From CBDCYS01 sp965224215 (lineage in GTDB: Bacteria > Acidobacteriota > Terriglobia > Bryobacterales > UBA6623): a stretch of DNA of 64,000 nucleotides. A program made the position numbers and the translations under genes. Of the stretch, positions 16,632 to 27,497 are shown piece by piece (the stretch's first letter is position 1; every line of letters begins with the position of its first letter). The notes below the pieces were generated by a model. The model saw only the letters and a list, made by a program, of their open reading frames with translations, searched no databases and was not told where the DNA came from. Location: assembly GCA_965224215.1 (NCBI GenBank), contig CBDCYS010000039.1:248001-312000 (forward strand), read 5' to 3'.

Positions 16632-16874
16632 CTTCTCCGATCAGAAAGTAGGCTCAAAGACACCGGGGTCGCCATACTGGCAGGATCAAATTTCGGACGC
16701 CCTGACGACGAGCTCACCGCTCGCATCGCGTACGTTAACTTCGATGGTGCGCGGGCATTGGCGGAGGCACAGCTCAGGCCGGCCGGAAAGCCACCGGACG
16801 AGGAGTTCTTGCGAAACTACTGCGGCAACTCGCTGCGCGCCATCGACCTCATTTGTGATTGGTTCAATGGGTAG
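16632..16874 (+). pseudogene. C-terminal remnant of a PLP-dependent aminotransferase (class I/II)
   Basis: Directly after the stop of the preceding small gene the same frame stays open for 80 codons to a TAG. It reads RLKDTGVAILAGSNFGRP, then LTARIAYVNFDGARALAEA, then PDEEFLRNYCGNSLRAIDL. This is the tail of an aspartate/aromatic-type aminotransferase (G-V-A-x-L-P-G-x-D-F-G-R-P, A-Y-V-D-F-D-G). There is no start codon or ribosome-binding site and the first 300 or so residues, including the PLP lysine, are absent. It is a truncated remnant just upstream of another broken gene. Confidence 0.65.
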
Positions 16875-16884
16875 GGAAGCGGAC

Positions 16885-18791
<1,907 letters not shown>

Positions 18792-18913
18792 GGCCGGGGA
18801 CCGGCAAACCTGGAGGTTCAAGCCACATCGCGGCTCTGTTCAGAAGGCCCGCTCGAAACTACGGGGTTGAAGGGCGTTGGCCGTCGATTTGGCGATGGAA
18901 ACCGAGTCAAGAG

Positions 18914-19987
18914 TTAGAGAAGCTGAGCTGCTTCTTTGGGTTCGGCCGATTCGATCTGCTGCTCTCTGACGCCTTCTTGGTATCCCTTGAGCATTCCAAC
19001 GGCCGTAGCCATCACTAACGGGCCCAAGACGATGCCTAGTAGCCCAAAGGTGCTGATGCCGCCAAGGACTCCGATAAACACCAACAAACCGTTGAGCTGC
19101 GAGCGGCCCGAGATCAGTATCGGCCGCAGTACGTTGTCCGCGCCGCTAATAAGCACCAGGCCGAGCGACGCCAAGGCGATACCGCCGGCGACATCCCCGC
19201 TGACGACCAATCCAATTGCGGCAGGTATCCAGACAAGCCAGGGGCCGACAATGGGCAAGAATGCGAGAAAAGCAATGATCACGCTCCAAAACAGCGGGGA
19301 CGGCATGCCCAGAAACCAAAAGACCAGCCCGCCAAGAATCCCCTGCACCGCCGAAACCACGAAACCGCTCGATAGGGTCACCGAGATTAGGTCGCTGACC
19401 TCTTTCCTCATCCGTTCGCTATAGTCCCCACCCAGCGGCGAAATGTCCTTCAAAAAATTAACCAGCTTCGAACCGTCGCGGAACATGTAGAACAGGGTCA
19501 GCAGCATCACGGAGATATGAAACAGAAACACCGCCACGTTGCCGGCCAGCCGGGCGGACTGTGCCGCCAGGAACCCTCCTATCTCTTGGCCCACTTTGTT
19601 GACCATATCCTCAAAGGTTCCCAGCGGGAGTGGAAGCTGCACGAACTGGCGTTCAATCCAGGCAGTCGCCTGAGGAAGCAGCTCTTCGGTGCGAAACCGG
19701 CCGATGACTGAGCCAGCTTCGGCGACGAACGCGGGCACGATCCACGCTAGCGGCGCTATCAGCAATACCGTCACGGCTGTTACCGAAAAAAGAGACGCCA
19801 GGTTGGCGCTTTCCACTTTTCCAAGGAAAAATTTATGAACCGGAAAAAAGAAGATTGCCAGAATGGCGGCCCAAACCAGCGGTACCAGGAAGTCCTTGGA
19901 AACCTGATAAAGCAGGTAGATCACCAGGACAACAAGCGCCCACGTTACTCCCTGACGAAAGGTTTCGCTTCTTACGGATGGCAGCAC
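18914..19987 (-). CDS. AI-2E family (PerM-like) membrane permease
   Basis: A 357-residue membrane protein with about eight hydrophobic segments: two near the N-terminus, one around residue 60-85, and a C-terminal bundle. The signatures VSAVQGILGGLVFWFLG, FLAFLPIVGPWLVWIPA and ADNVLRPILISGRS followed by GGISTFGLLGIVLGPL are those of the AI-2E/YdiK/PerM family. Members are proposed exporters or sodium/proton antiporters; the substrate is not predictable. The start is a GTG. It is divergent from the adjacent esterase gene, with about 210 bp between. Confidence 0.88.
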   Translation of the reverse strand: MLPSVRSETFRQGVTWALVVLVIYLLYQVSKDFLVPLVWAAILAIFFFPVHKFFLGKVESANLASLFSVTAVTVLLIAPLAWIVPAFVAEAGSVIGRFRTEELLPQATAWIERQFVQLPLPLGTFEDMVNKVGQEIGGFLAAQSARLAGNVAVFLFHISVMLLTLFYMFRDGSKLVNFLKDISPLGGDYSERMRKEVSDLISVTLSSGFVVSAVQGILGGLVFWFLGMPSPLFWSVIIAFLAFLPIVGPWLVWIPAAIGLVVSGDVAGGIALASLGLVLISGADNVLRPILISGRSQLNGLLVFIGVLGGISTFGLLGIVLGPLVMATAVGMLKGYQEGVREQQIESAEPKEAAQLL

Positions 19988-20198
19988 AGTTGTTGAGTAT
20001 AACTTGGAACGATCGGGCCGATCAGCGCGTTCCCGGCCCCTTGAAAACCCAAGCTACGCCTAAGCTAACCATGACCAAGATTTGACAGTCTACCCTACAA
20101 TAGACAAGGAAGATCGGTGGGAGCCCACGGAAACTTAAGGTTAGGTTAGTTGGTCCCCTTGTTCTGGCAACGGTGCGGTCAAAGAAGAGAACTTCGCT

Positions 20199-21497
20199 AT
20201 GAGAAAAACGCTCACACGATTGCTGCACGCCCTGGTAGTCGTGTTATTGTTTGCAGGCGCTCTGGGGGCACAACCCGAGGTCTTCAACTACGACGAATCA
20301 AAAGTCCCCGAGTACACATTGCCCGACCCCCTCATCTTTGCAAACGGCGAGCCCGTCAAGGACGCTCGAACTTGGAACAGGCGCCGGTCCGAAATCCTAG
20401 AACTCTTCACGACACAAGTCTACGGGCGCAGCCCCCGCAAACCAGCCGGCATGACTTTCAAAGAATTCGACCGCGACGAAAAAGCGCTCGACGGGAAGGC
20501 AATTCGCAAGCAAATCACGGTCCAATTCAGAAGCGATGAGAAGGGCCCGTCCATGGACATCCTGGTCTATTTGCCCCGTTCACAAAAAGGTCCCGTGCCG
20601 ATTTTCGTGGGACTCAATTTCGACGGCAATCAGACGGTCCAGCTTGATCCGGGCATCAAGCTCTCGAGCCGGTGGGTGCGCAATCGCCCCGAAGGCGGTG
20701 TGGTCAATAACCGCGCGAACGAAAGTTCACGTGGCGCCGCCGCCAGCCGCTGGCCGGTGGAAATGATTCTGGCCCATGGATACGGCCTAGCCACCATCTA
20801 TTGCGGCGACCTCGACCCGGACTTCGACGATGAATTCAAGAACGGCGTCCATCCGCTTTCCTACAAGAATGGGCAAAGCAAGCCTGGTCCCGACGAGTGG
20901 GGTTCGATCGGCGCTTGGGCCTGGGGCCTCAGCAGGGCAGTCGATTATTTCGAGACGGATGACGACATCGACCACAAGCGCGTCTCGCTCATCGGCCATT
21001 CGCGGCTCGGGAAAACCGCTCTCTGGGCCGGGGCGAGAGATACACGCTTCGCGCTGGTCATCTCGAACGAGTCCGGCTGCGGTGGCGCTGCCCTGAGCCG
21101 CCGCCGTTTCGGCGAAACCGTACAGCGCATCAACACTTCATTTCCGCACTGGTTCTGCGACAATTTTCAGAAATACAACGAGAATGAAGCAGCTCTTCCT
21201 CTCGACCAGCACATGCTGATAGCACTCATTGCTCCTCGTCCGATTTACGTTGCCAGCGCTCAAGGTGATCAATGGTCCGACCCCCGTGGAGAGTTTCTTG
21301 GCGCCAAGCACGCTGACCCGGTTTACCGCCTGCTGGGAACAGCCGGGCTAGGGACCGACCAGATGCCCGCCCTCAACCAGCCTGTCGGCGAGACCATTCG
21401 CTACCACAATCGAAGCGGCAAACATGACGTGACCGATTACGATTGGGAGCAGTACCTCCGCTTTGCTGACAGGCACTTGCGAGCAGGCTCTCAGTAA
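20199..21497 (+). CDS. secreted CE15-type glucuronoyl/acetyl esterase-like hydrolase
   Basis: A 432-residue protein with a cleavable signal peptide (MRKTLTRLLHALVVVLLFAG followed by ALGAQ). The mature part is an alpha/beta hydrolase with the CE15 nucleophile elbow GHSRLGKTALW, the oxyanion Arg-Leu motif, NESGCGGAALSRR, the FPHWFCDNF segment and LIAPRPIYVASA, and a C-terminal catalytic His in SGKHDVTDYDW. CE15 enzymes cleave the ester between lignin and glucuronoxylan. The predicted role is extracytoplasmic plant-polymer degradation, but related family members act on other sugar esters. Confidence 0.82.
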   Translation: MRKTLTRLLHALVVVLLFAGALGAQPEVFNYDESKVPEYTLPDPLIFANGEPVKDARTWNRRRSEILELFTTQVYGRSPRKPAGMTFKEFDRDEKALDGKAIRKQITVQFRSDEKGPSMDILVYLPRSQKGPVPIFVGLNFDGNQTVQLDPGIKLSSRWVRNRPEGGVVNNRANESSRGAAASRWPVEMILAHGYGLATIYCGDLDPDFDDEFKNGVHPLSYKNGQSKPGPDEWGSIGAWAWGLSRAVDYFETDDDIDHKRVSLIGHSRLGKTALWAGARDTRFALVISNESGCGGAALSRRRFGETVQRINTSFPHWFCDNFQKYNENEAALPLDQHMLIALIAPRPIYVASAQGDQWSDPRGEFLGAKHADPVYRLLGTAGLGTDQMPALNQPVGETIRYHNRSGKHDVTDYDWEQYLRFADRHLRAGSQ

Positions 21498-21647
21498 AGT
21501 CAGGAGCGGGTCCGGTCCGCCTGTTCTTCGAAGCAGGGCCGAAACCCTGGGCGAGGGGGCTCGTTTGCGAACGCCCCACCCTTCTCTGGCTTCAAGTGGC
21601 TTCAAACGGCCAGTGCCGATATGCCCCGCATGGCATAATTGATTTCT

Positions 21648-22688
21648 ATGGCCCAAGACAAAGTTCGCCTGACGACGACCGTCAAGACCGCTGGTTGAGC
21701 AAGCAAGTTCAATCCCGCTCTTCTTGACCGGGTCCTCGGCAGTTTGCCGCGGCAGGTAAATCCGAACGTCCTTGTAGGATTCGACAAATCCGACGACGCC
21801 GGAGTGTATCTACTGAACGAAACGACTGCCTTGGTCCAAACCGTAGATTTCTTCACCCCGATTGTCGATGACCCGGCAACGTTCGGAGAAGTGACCGCCG
21901 CCAATTCGCTCAGCGACATCTATGCCATGGGCGGCAAGCCGATCACGGCCCTGGCGGTTTCTTGTTATCCGGCCAAGGGGGATCCCGAGACCCTCGAGCA
22001 GATCATGCGGGGCGGGCTGGAAAAACTGATGGCCGCCGGCTGCGCGGTCATCGGCGGGCACAGCGTGGCTGACGACGAAATTAAGTTCGGGTATGCCGTG
22101 ATCGGGACGATCGATCCGAATAAGATCCGAACGAACTCGGGCGCGCGGCCGGGCGATGATCTGGTGCTCACCAAGCGGCTCGGAACCGGCGTCATCTCCA
22201 CCGCACTCAAGCGCGGGCTAGCCTCCGACGATCACGTACAGGCCATGGTCGATTCAATGACGATGCTAAACGCGGCGGCGGGCGACGCTATCGGGCAGTT
22301 CAACGTTCATGCCGCCACTGACGTCACAGGGTTTGGACTGCTCGGGCATGCGCGCGAAATGGCCGCCGGCAGCGAGGTCGGAATCGAGTTCGACCACACG
22401 AGGTTCGATTTCATTCCGGGAGCCCTCGAGTATGCCGAACAAGGGGCGTTTCCCGGCGGGCAGAAAAACAACCGCAACTTCGCCGAGTGCGCGGTTCAGA
22501 TGGGGGAGCAGGTGCCCGAGGAGATCGCAGGCTTGCTCTTTGATCCGCAGACCTCAGGTGGACTGCTGATTTCCGTGGACCCGGCGGATACCGAGAGTTT
22601 GCTGGAACAATTGCAAGCCGCCGATGTGCCCGCGAAAAAAGTGGGCAGAGTTGTCGCCGAAACCTCACCGCGAATTCATGTTGTTTAA
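21648..22688 (+). CDS. selD: selenide, water dikinase SelD, itself a selenoprotein (TGA = Sec)
   Basis: The product makes selenophosphate from selenide and ATP. The homology extends upstream of the longest conventional frame: ATG at 21648 opens MAQDKVRLTTTVKTAG, then an in-frame TGA at 21696-21698, then ASKFNPALLDRVLG and on through VGFDKSDDAG and DFFTPIVDDP. In SelD the active-site Cys (or Sec) precedes a conserved Lys in G-C/U-x-x-K, and here the context is G-TGA-A-S-K, so TGA most likely encodes selenocysteine. With Sec the protein is 346 residues, the normal length. A small CCG/CGG stem with GGTCCT in the loop lies 29-41 bases after the TGA and may be a SECIS. I saw no selA, selB or tRNA-Sec here. 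Confidence 0.88.
21696..21698 (+). other. in-frame TGA, predicted selenocysteine codon of selD
   Basis: The codon sits at residue 17 within the family's catalytic loop, where other SelD proteins carry Cys or Sec. The frames before and after are both clearly SelD and continuous, so a stop or frameshift is unlikely. Confidence 0.8.
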
Positions 22689-22770
22689 CGGGCTGCTCCA
22701 ATGCCCCGCTGCGGGACCGTCTCTGAAACGGCCTTCGATACGGTCAGCTAAGCACCAGCCAACCTCCAGG

Positions 22771-23991
22771 TCACTCCGTCCGTAGGCTTGTGACATCCTC
22801 CCAACCCCCGCTTTCCCAGGACCGTATCATCGCGGCATGCACGTTGGCCACGGCCAGCGCCTCGCTGAGTCCCGGCTGACGCTGCTCCCCGTCCACAACG
22901 GATCGCAAGAACTCGTAAGCCTCGATTGTCCGCAGGTCCTCGTAGCCAATCGAGTTTCCGTCGCCGGGATTAAAGTTCCCGTGATAGGGATGCTTGTCCC
23001 CGGCTAGTAGCTTGGTGTAGCCGTCGTGAAGACCATCCTCGCCGGGCAGATAGAGGTCAAGCTCGTTCAAGCGCTCGAAGTTCAAACCCACCGCGCCCTG
23101 GGTGCCATTGAGTTCAAAGGCCATCTCGCATTTCGGTCCGAGAATCGTTCGCGAAACTTCGAACGTCCCGCGCGCGCCGTTGTCAAACTCGACCAGAGCG
23201 CCGGCGTAGTCCTCGTTGGTGACCTCACCGCTGGGGTCGTCAGCACTACCGAGGGAATAGTGGGTTCCCTGGCCCCGAATCGGCAGCGGCCTTTGCTTGA
23301 TGAACGTGTGGCGGTTCGCGACCAGCCGCTTGACCGGCCCGGCCAGATGATGCGCCATATCGACGACGTGAGACATCACATCGCACAGCGCGCCGTAGCC
23401 GCCCAGGTTGCGGTCAAAGCGCCAGGTCAAGGGGCTGCGCGGGTTGCTTCCATACATGGAAAGAAAACGGCCGCGGTAGTGAGTGACGTCACCGAGCCTG
23501 CCCTGCTGGATCAACTGCTGGGCGTGGACCACCAGCGGTGCCCAGCGGTAGTTGAGGCCGACGAATGAGAGCACGCCTGTCTTCCGTGCGTCGGCCTCGA
23601 TCTGAGCAGTCTCTTCGGGCCCGCGCCCCACCGGCTTCTCGCAGAAGATGTGCTTGCCGTTGGCCGCCGCGGCACGGGCCAGATCGAGATGCAAATGGTT
23701 GGGTGCGGCGATGTTGACGACCTGGACCTCGGGGTGCTCGACGAGTTTCAGCCAGTCCGTGGTCGACTGTTCGAACCCAAGGGCTTTGCCGGCCTGCTCA
23801 GCCCGCACCGGAACTTCGTCGGCGCACATGACCAGTCTCGGCTCGATACAAGCGTCAGGGAAGCGCAGGGGAACCTGGCGGTAGGCGCGGCGGAGCACCT
23901 GCCCCATCCAACCCATACCAATGACGCCGATACCTATTTTCTTTCCATGGACAATACTCCGCGCTGTCACTCTCGAATGGTCGCCGGTCAC
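22771..23991 (-). CDS. Gfo/Idh/MocA family NAD(P)-dependent oxidoreductase
   Basis: About 406 residues. A Rossmann fold is evident at the start (IGIGVIGMGWMGQVL), followed by VVNIAAPNHLHLDLARAA, HIFCEKPVGRG with the substrate-binding Lys of the EKP motif, and the C-terminal GFO_IDH_MocA_C sheet. GLNYRWAPLV and YGALCDVMSHVVDMAHHL contain the family's catalytic aspartate/histidine region. It probably oxidises a sugar or inositol derivative. The nominal start is a GTG; a second GTG is eight codons later and no ATG is close. It is close to the epimerase and lactonase-like genes, consistent with sugar catabolism. Confidence 0.85.
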   Translation of the reverse strand: MTGDHSRVTARSIVHGKKIGIGVIGMGWMGQVLRRAYRQVPLRFPDACIEPRLVMCADEVPVRAEQAGKALGFEQSTTDWLKLVEHPEVQVVNIAAPNHLHLDLARAAAANGKHIFCEKPVGRGPEETAQIEADARKTGVLSFVGLNYRWAPLVVHAQQLIQQGRLGDVTHYRGRFLSMYGSNPRSPLTWRFDRNLGGYGALCDVMSHVVDMAHHLAGPVKRLVANRHTFIKQRPLPIRGQGTHYSLGSADDPSGEVTNEDYAGALVEFDNGARGTFEVSRTILGPKCEMAFELNGTQGAVGLNFERLNELDLYLPGEDGLHDGYTKLLAGDKHPYHGNFNPGDGNSIGYEDLRTIEAYEFLRSVVDGEQRQPGLSEALAVANVHAAMIRSWESGGWEDVTSLRTE

Positions 23992-24179
23992 CCGTTAAAG
24001 GATTGTGTGTAGCCCGTCCTGGGAAGGGTAGGATAGCCGAGCCCCGGCTGCGATGCAACGGCGTTCGGACTCTTTGGGCGGAACAGGACGGTCCGTGTCT
24101 TGTGTAGCTGAAGTTCACGTCACGGAAGCTCACGTTCGAGGCGGCCGGCTAGAGAGGATTTCGCTTTCGATGCTTCCCG

Positions 24180-24980
24180 CTACGTAACGCCCAAATCTAG
24201 CCGCCTCACGTCGGGGCCGGCGTTTTCAAACGCGACCGGAAACCTCCGGCGTACCAGCGGATCGTGTCCTGGGATTACCAACTGGCGCTTTCCAGCCAAT
24301 TCCGTGAGAAGATCGTAGCCCTTTAGCATATCCTCCAAATCCACGACGATCGGGAACGGGTTGCGGGTTTCATAGTTCTCGTAGTAGTGCGCGGCATCGG
24401 ATGCCAGAACCAACGGACCGTTGGCTGTTTCCACGCGGACCACCTGCAGTCCCCGGCTATGTCCGCCGACCTTGTGGACACTGACACCGGGCGCAATCAG
24501 GGCATCCCCATCGTGGAATTCCACCTTGCCTTCGTAGACGCGCCGCACCATCTGGCAGACGTGCTCGGCGGTGAAGGGCTTCCGCAGGACTCCGTGGCAC
24601 ATGCACGGGCCGGTGGCGTAAACCATCTCGGCCTCTTGCAGGTGGAGGCGAGCGTTAGGAAATTGATCGAGGCCACCCGCGTGATCGTAGTGCAGGTGGG
24701 TGATGACTGCGGTCTCGACGCTCTCTGGTGCAATGCCGATCTCCGCCAACGCTTGGGCCGGCTCGATCAGGATCGGACGATCACGCCGCGCCCCTTCGCT
24801 GCCGTCGAATCCGGTATCCACAAGAATCGTCCGTTGCTCATTCCGCAGGACCCAAACGAAGTAGTCCATGTCGTAGGGGACATCGTGGGTGGTGTCGAAG
24901 ATAAAGGAATCTCCACGTGTGCGCGCAGTGCATTCGGCGTACCTGAGGGCGTACACCTCGTAGTTGTTGGAACTCGACAT
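24180..24980 (-). CDS. metallo-beta-lactamase-fold N-acyl-homoserine-lactonase-like hydrolase
   Basis: A 266-residue protein with the dinuclear zinc motif THLHYDHAGG (HxHxDH), the distal HSRGLQVV histidine, the bridging-aspartate segment LVLASDAAHYYENY and the final IPGHDP histidine. The AAQAL/AEIGI-HLHYDHAGGLDQFP layout matches the AHL-lactonase/AttM group within the MBL superfamily. A strong AAAGGAGAA precedes the ATG. The substrate could be a lactone of a sugar acid rather than a quorum-sensing signal, in view of the neighbouring sugar enzymes. Confidence 0.8.
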   Translation of the reverse strand: MSSSNNYEVYALRYAECTARTRGDSFIFDTTHDVPYDMDYFVWVLRNEQRTILVDTGFDGSEGARRDRPILIEPAQALAEIGIAPESVETAVITHLHYDHAGGLDQFPNARLHLQEAEMVYATGPCMCHGVLRKPFTAEHVCQMVRRVYEGKVEFHDGDALIAPGVSVHKVGGHSRGLQVVRVETANGPLVLASDAAHYYENYETRNPFPIVVDLEDMLKGYDLLTELAGKRQLVIPGHDPLVRRRFPVAFENAGPDVRRLDLGVT

Positions 24981-26314
24981 GCTGGTTCTCCTTTGTCATG
25001 CGGCTGCAATGCGGATGCAATGAGCCAATACCGATAGCGCCACCAGAGGACCCGTGCGGAGCGCGGGCGCGGTTCTGGCGGCCAGGCAGCAAGCTCACCG
25101 CGAATGAGGGCTATTTTACCGCTCTACTTTCGACGCAGCCCCACCACCGATTCGAGGTGAAAGGTTTGCGGGAACAGGTCGGCAAGGGTGATCGACTCGA
25201 TCTCAAGACCGCCGGCGATCAATACTTTCAGGTCCCGCGCAAGCGTCGCTGGGTCGCACGACACAATCGCTAGACTGGCGGGCTGGATCCGCACCAGCTC
25301 CGCCGTCACGCGCGGCCCGAGCCCCGCACGTGGTGGATCGGCTATGACGAAGTCGACTGGATCGGTCACGCTTGGCAGGAACTCCTCAACGTCAGCGTGA
25401 ATCACGCGGACCCGGTGGCCCGATCGCTCAGCGTTGACCTGCAGCGAACGAATCGCCTTGGCGCTGGAGTCGGCGGCGATCACTTCTTTGAATCGCTCGC
25501 CCAGGGGAAGGCTGAACAGTCCGACGCCCGCGTAGAGGTCCACCGCCGTCTGGCCCGATACGTCGCCAACGGCCAGCTCCGCCAGCTTGTCCACTAAGAA
25601 TCGATTGACCTGGAAGAATGAGCCTCCGGCAACTTGAAAGGAATTGCCTGCGCACGAATAATCGATGGTTCCCTCTGGTGCGAATCCATCGATGTTCTCA
25701 CTGCACAAGTCGAATAGTGCCGGCGGAATCGGGCGTCCGTCGGCCGAGACGGTCATCTGCACATCGGTTTCGTTGGTGAAGAACTCGACTTCCCGCACAA
25801 ACGACGGAAAGCGGCGATCCTTGACCATCTCCAGCAGGCCGGCATGAGCGCGGTTGAGTGCGGGGGAATTGATCGGGCACGCGTCCGCCTCAATCAGCAA
25901 GTGCGAACCCGCTGCGAGAAGGCCAACGACGAGTTTCTTCTCGCGCTTGGTGCCACGACTACGAATGTGGAGTTGCGTCCGGTTGCGGTAGCCCCAGGGG
26001 TCAGCGGAAACCGTTGCGATCGGACCGGTCCAGTTGATCTTGCCGACGCGGGAGAGCGTCTCGCGAAGAATCTGGACCTTGTACTCAAGCTGTTTTTCAG
26101 CCGGAATGTGCTGGTATTGACATCCGCCACAGCTCTCGAACAAGGGGCATGCGGGGGTGATTCGATCGGGGGAACGTTCTTGCCACTCCGACGCGCGAGC
26201 GCGGATCAGCTTCGGTGTTTGGTGGAACGGCTCGATTTCCACCCGCTCGCCGGGAAGCACAAACGGCACGAGCGCGACATGACCGTCGAGCCGACCAAGG
26301 CCTTGGCCACCATA

Positions 26315-26322
26315 AACGAGTT
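26315..26322. repeat. 8-bp target duplication (AACGAGTT), left of IS1595 copy 1
   Basis: AACGAGTT occurs here and at 27354-27361, directly adjoining both ends of the element. Eight base pairs is the standard duplication size for IS1595. Confidence 0.85.
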
Positions 26323-27353
26323 GGTGGGTATCCGGTTGACTCAGGTAGCCCCAAGATGTAGTATGCCGGCAGATGGAAGATTACCCTCAGAACCTGACAG
26401 AGTTCGAGGCCCGTTTTAGCAGTGAGGAGGCCTGCCGGGAGTATCTGTTCCGGCTGCGCTGGCCGGACGGTTTCCGCTGTCCGGGTTGCGGTTGTGGAAA
26501 GTCGTGGCCTTTGCGAAAAGTGCTGCTGCAGTGCGCTGCGTGTGGGCGCCAAACCTCGGTGACCGCCGGGACCATCTTTCAGGACACGCGCAGCCCTTTG
26601 CCGTTGTGGTTTCGTGCGATGTGGTGGGTCACCACCCAAAAAACCGGAGCCAGCGCTTTGGGACTTCAAAGAGTGTTGGGGCTCAACAGGTACGAAACGG
26701 CTTGGACCTGGCTGCACAAAATGCGGCGTGCGATGGTGCGGCCGGAACGGGATTTGCTGGCCGGGACGGTGGAAGTCGATGAAAGCTACTGGGGCGGGCT
26801 CGAAGAGGGCCTGCGGGGCCGAAACCTGAAAAACAAAGCATTGATCGCAGTGGCCGCTCAAGAGGATGGGCGGGGTATCGGCCGGATTCGCATGAAGAGA
26901 ATCGAGGATGCCTCGGGCGAGAGCCTGTTGCCTTTCGTGGAAGAGTGCATCGAGCCGGGCAGCGTGGTGCATACCGACGGCTGGCCCGGTTACTCCGGGT
27001 TGAAAAAGGAAGACTACGTCCATCAGGTCACAGTTGTCAGCAGGCAGGAGCAGTCCGCGTCGCAATTGATGCCCCGCGTCCACCGCGTGATGTCACTGCG
27101 CAAGCGCTGGCTACTGGGCACCCATCAGGGCGCCGTGAGCCACAAACATCTGGACTACTACCTGGACGAGTTCACCTTCCGTTTCAACCGCCGCAAATCC
27201 AAAAGCCGCGGCAAACTCTTCTATCGGCTCGTCCAGCAGGCGGTAGCCGTGGATCCCGCGACTTACAAGATGATTGTTCACCCGGTTACAGAACCCAAGA
27301 AAATCCCCAAACCACAAGATATTGGGGCTACCTGAGTCAACCGGATACCCATC
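26323..27353 (+). mobile_element. IS1595-family insertion sequence, copy 1 (intact)
   Basis: Length 1031 bp. The ends are inverted repeats of about 32 bp that begin GGTGGGTATCCGG on the left and GATGGGTATCCGG (inverse) on the right, differing at the second base. The 8-bp direct repeat AACGAGTT flanks it. It carries one uninterrupted transposase gene on the plus strand. It sits within rlmD. A second copy of identical length but with a stop codon is at 50003-51033. Confidence 0.92.
26373..27335 (+). CDS. IS1595-family (ISXO2-like) transposase
   Basis: A 320-residue transposase. The N-terminal zinc-ribbon CPGCGCGKSWP ... CAACGRQTSVTAGTIF is followed by a DDE domain: VDESYWGG carries the first Asp, HTDGWPGYSGL the second and the C-terminal region YLDEFTFRFNRR supplies the third acidic residue. 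This arrangement is characteristic of the ISXO2 group of IS1595. The frame is intact, so it may be active. The other copy differs by a TAA at codon 99. Confidence 0.92.
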   Translation: MEDYPQNLTEFEARFSSEEACREYLFRLRWPDGFRCPGCGCGKSWPLRKVLLQCAACGRQTSVTAGTIFQDTRSPLPLWFRAMWWVTTQKTGASALGLQRVLGLNRYETAWTWLHKMRRAMVRPERDLLAGTVEVDESYWGGLEEGLRGRNLKNKALIAVAAQEDGRGIGRIRMKRIEDASGESLLPFVEECIEPGSVVHTDGWPGYSGLKKEDYVHQVTVVSRQEQSASQLMPRVHRVMSLRKRWLLGTHQGAVSHKHLDYYLDEFTFRFNRRKSKSRGKLFYRLVQQAVAVDPATYKMIVHPVTEPKKIPKPQDIGAT

Positions 27354-27497
27354 AACGAGTTTTTCGATTTCGATCGCAGGGCCCACCGTTTCCAGCATAC
27401 CGGGCGGGGGGCGGCGATGTCTATCAGGCGACCACTTCTGAAATTGTTCGGAGCCGGTGGGCGTACGACACAGAACTAGACGAGACTTGGGGCGCGA

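Larger units (their letters stand above)
25124..27398 (-). pseudogene. rlmD: 23S rRNA (uracil-5-)-methyltransferase RlmD/RumA, interrupted by an IS1595-type element
   Basis: The 3' part (26314 to 25124) encodes the CPLFESCGGCQYQH iron-sulfur motif, FFQVNRF, the SAM motif AVDLYAGVGLFSL, the catalytic SCDPATLARDL and a normal C-terminus. On the far side of the IS an ATG at 27396-27398 encodes MLETVGPAIEIEKLV. Removing the 1031-bp element and one 8-bp repeat joins this exactly in frame to YGGQGLGRLDGHVALV, restoring a 411-residue TrmA-family protein with its N-terminal TRAM domain. In its present state the downstream part has only a weak GTG start (26269) and would lack the first 30 residues. 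The enzyme would methylate U1939 or U747 of 23S rRNA; which is not certain. Confidence 0.85.
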
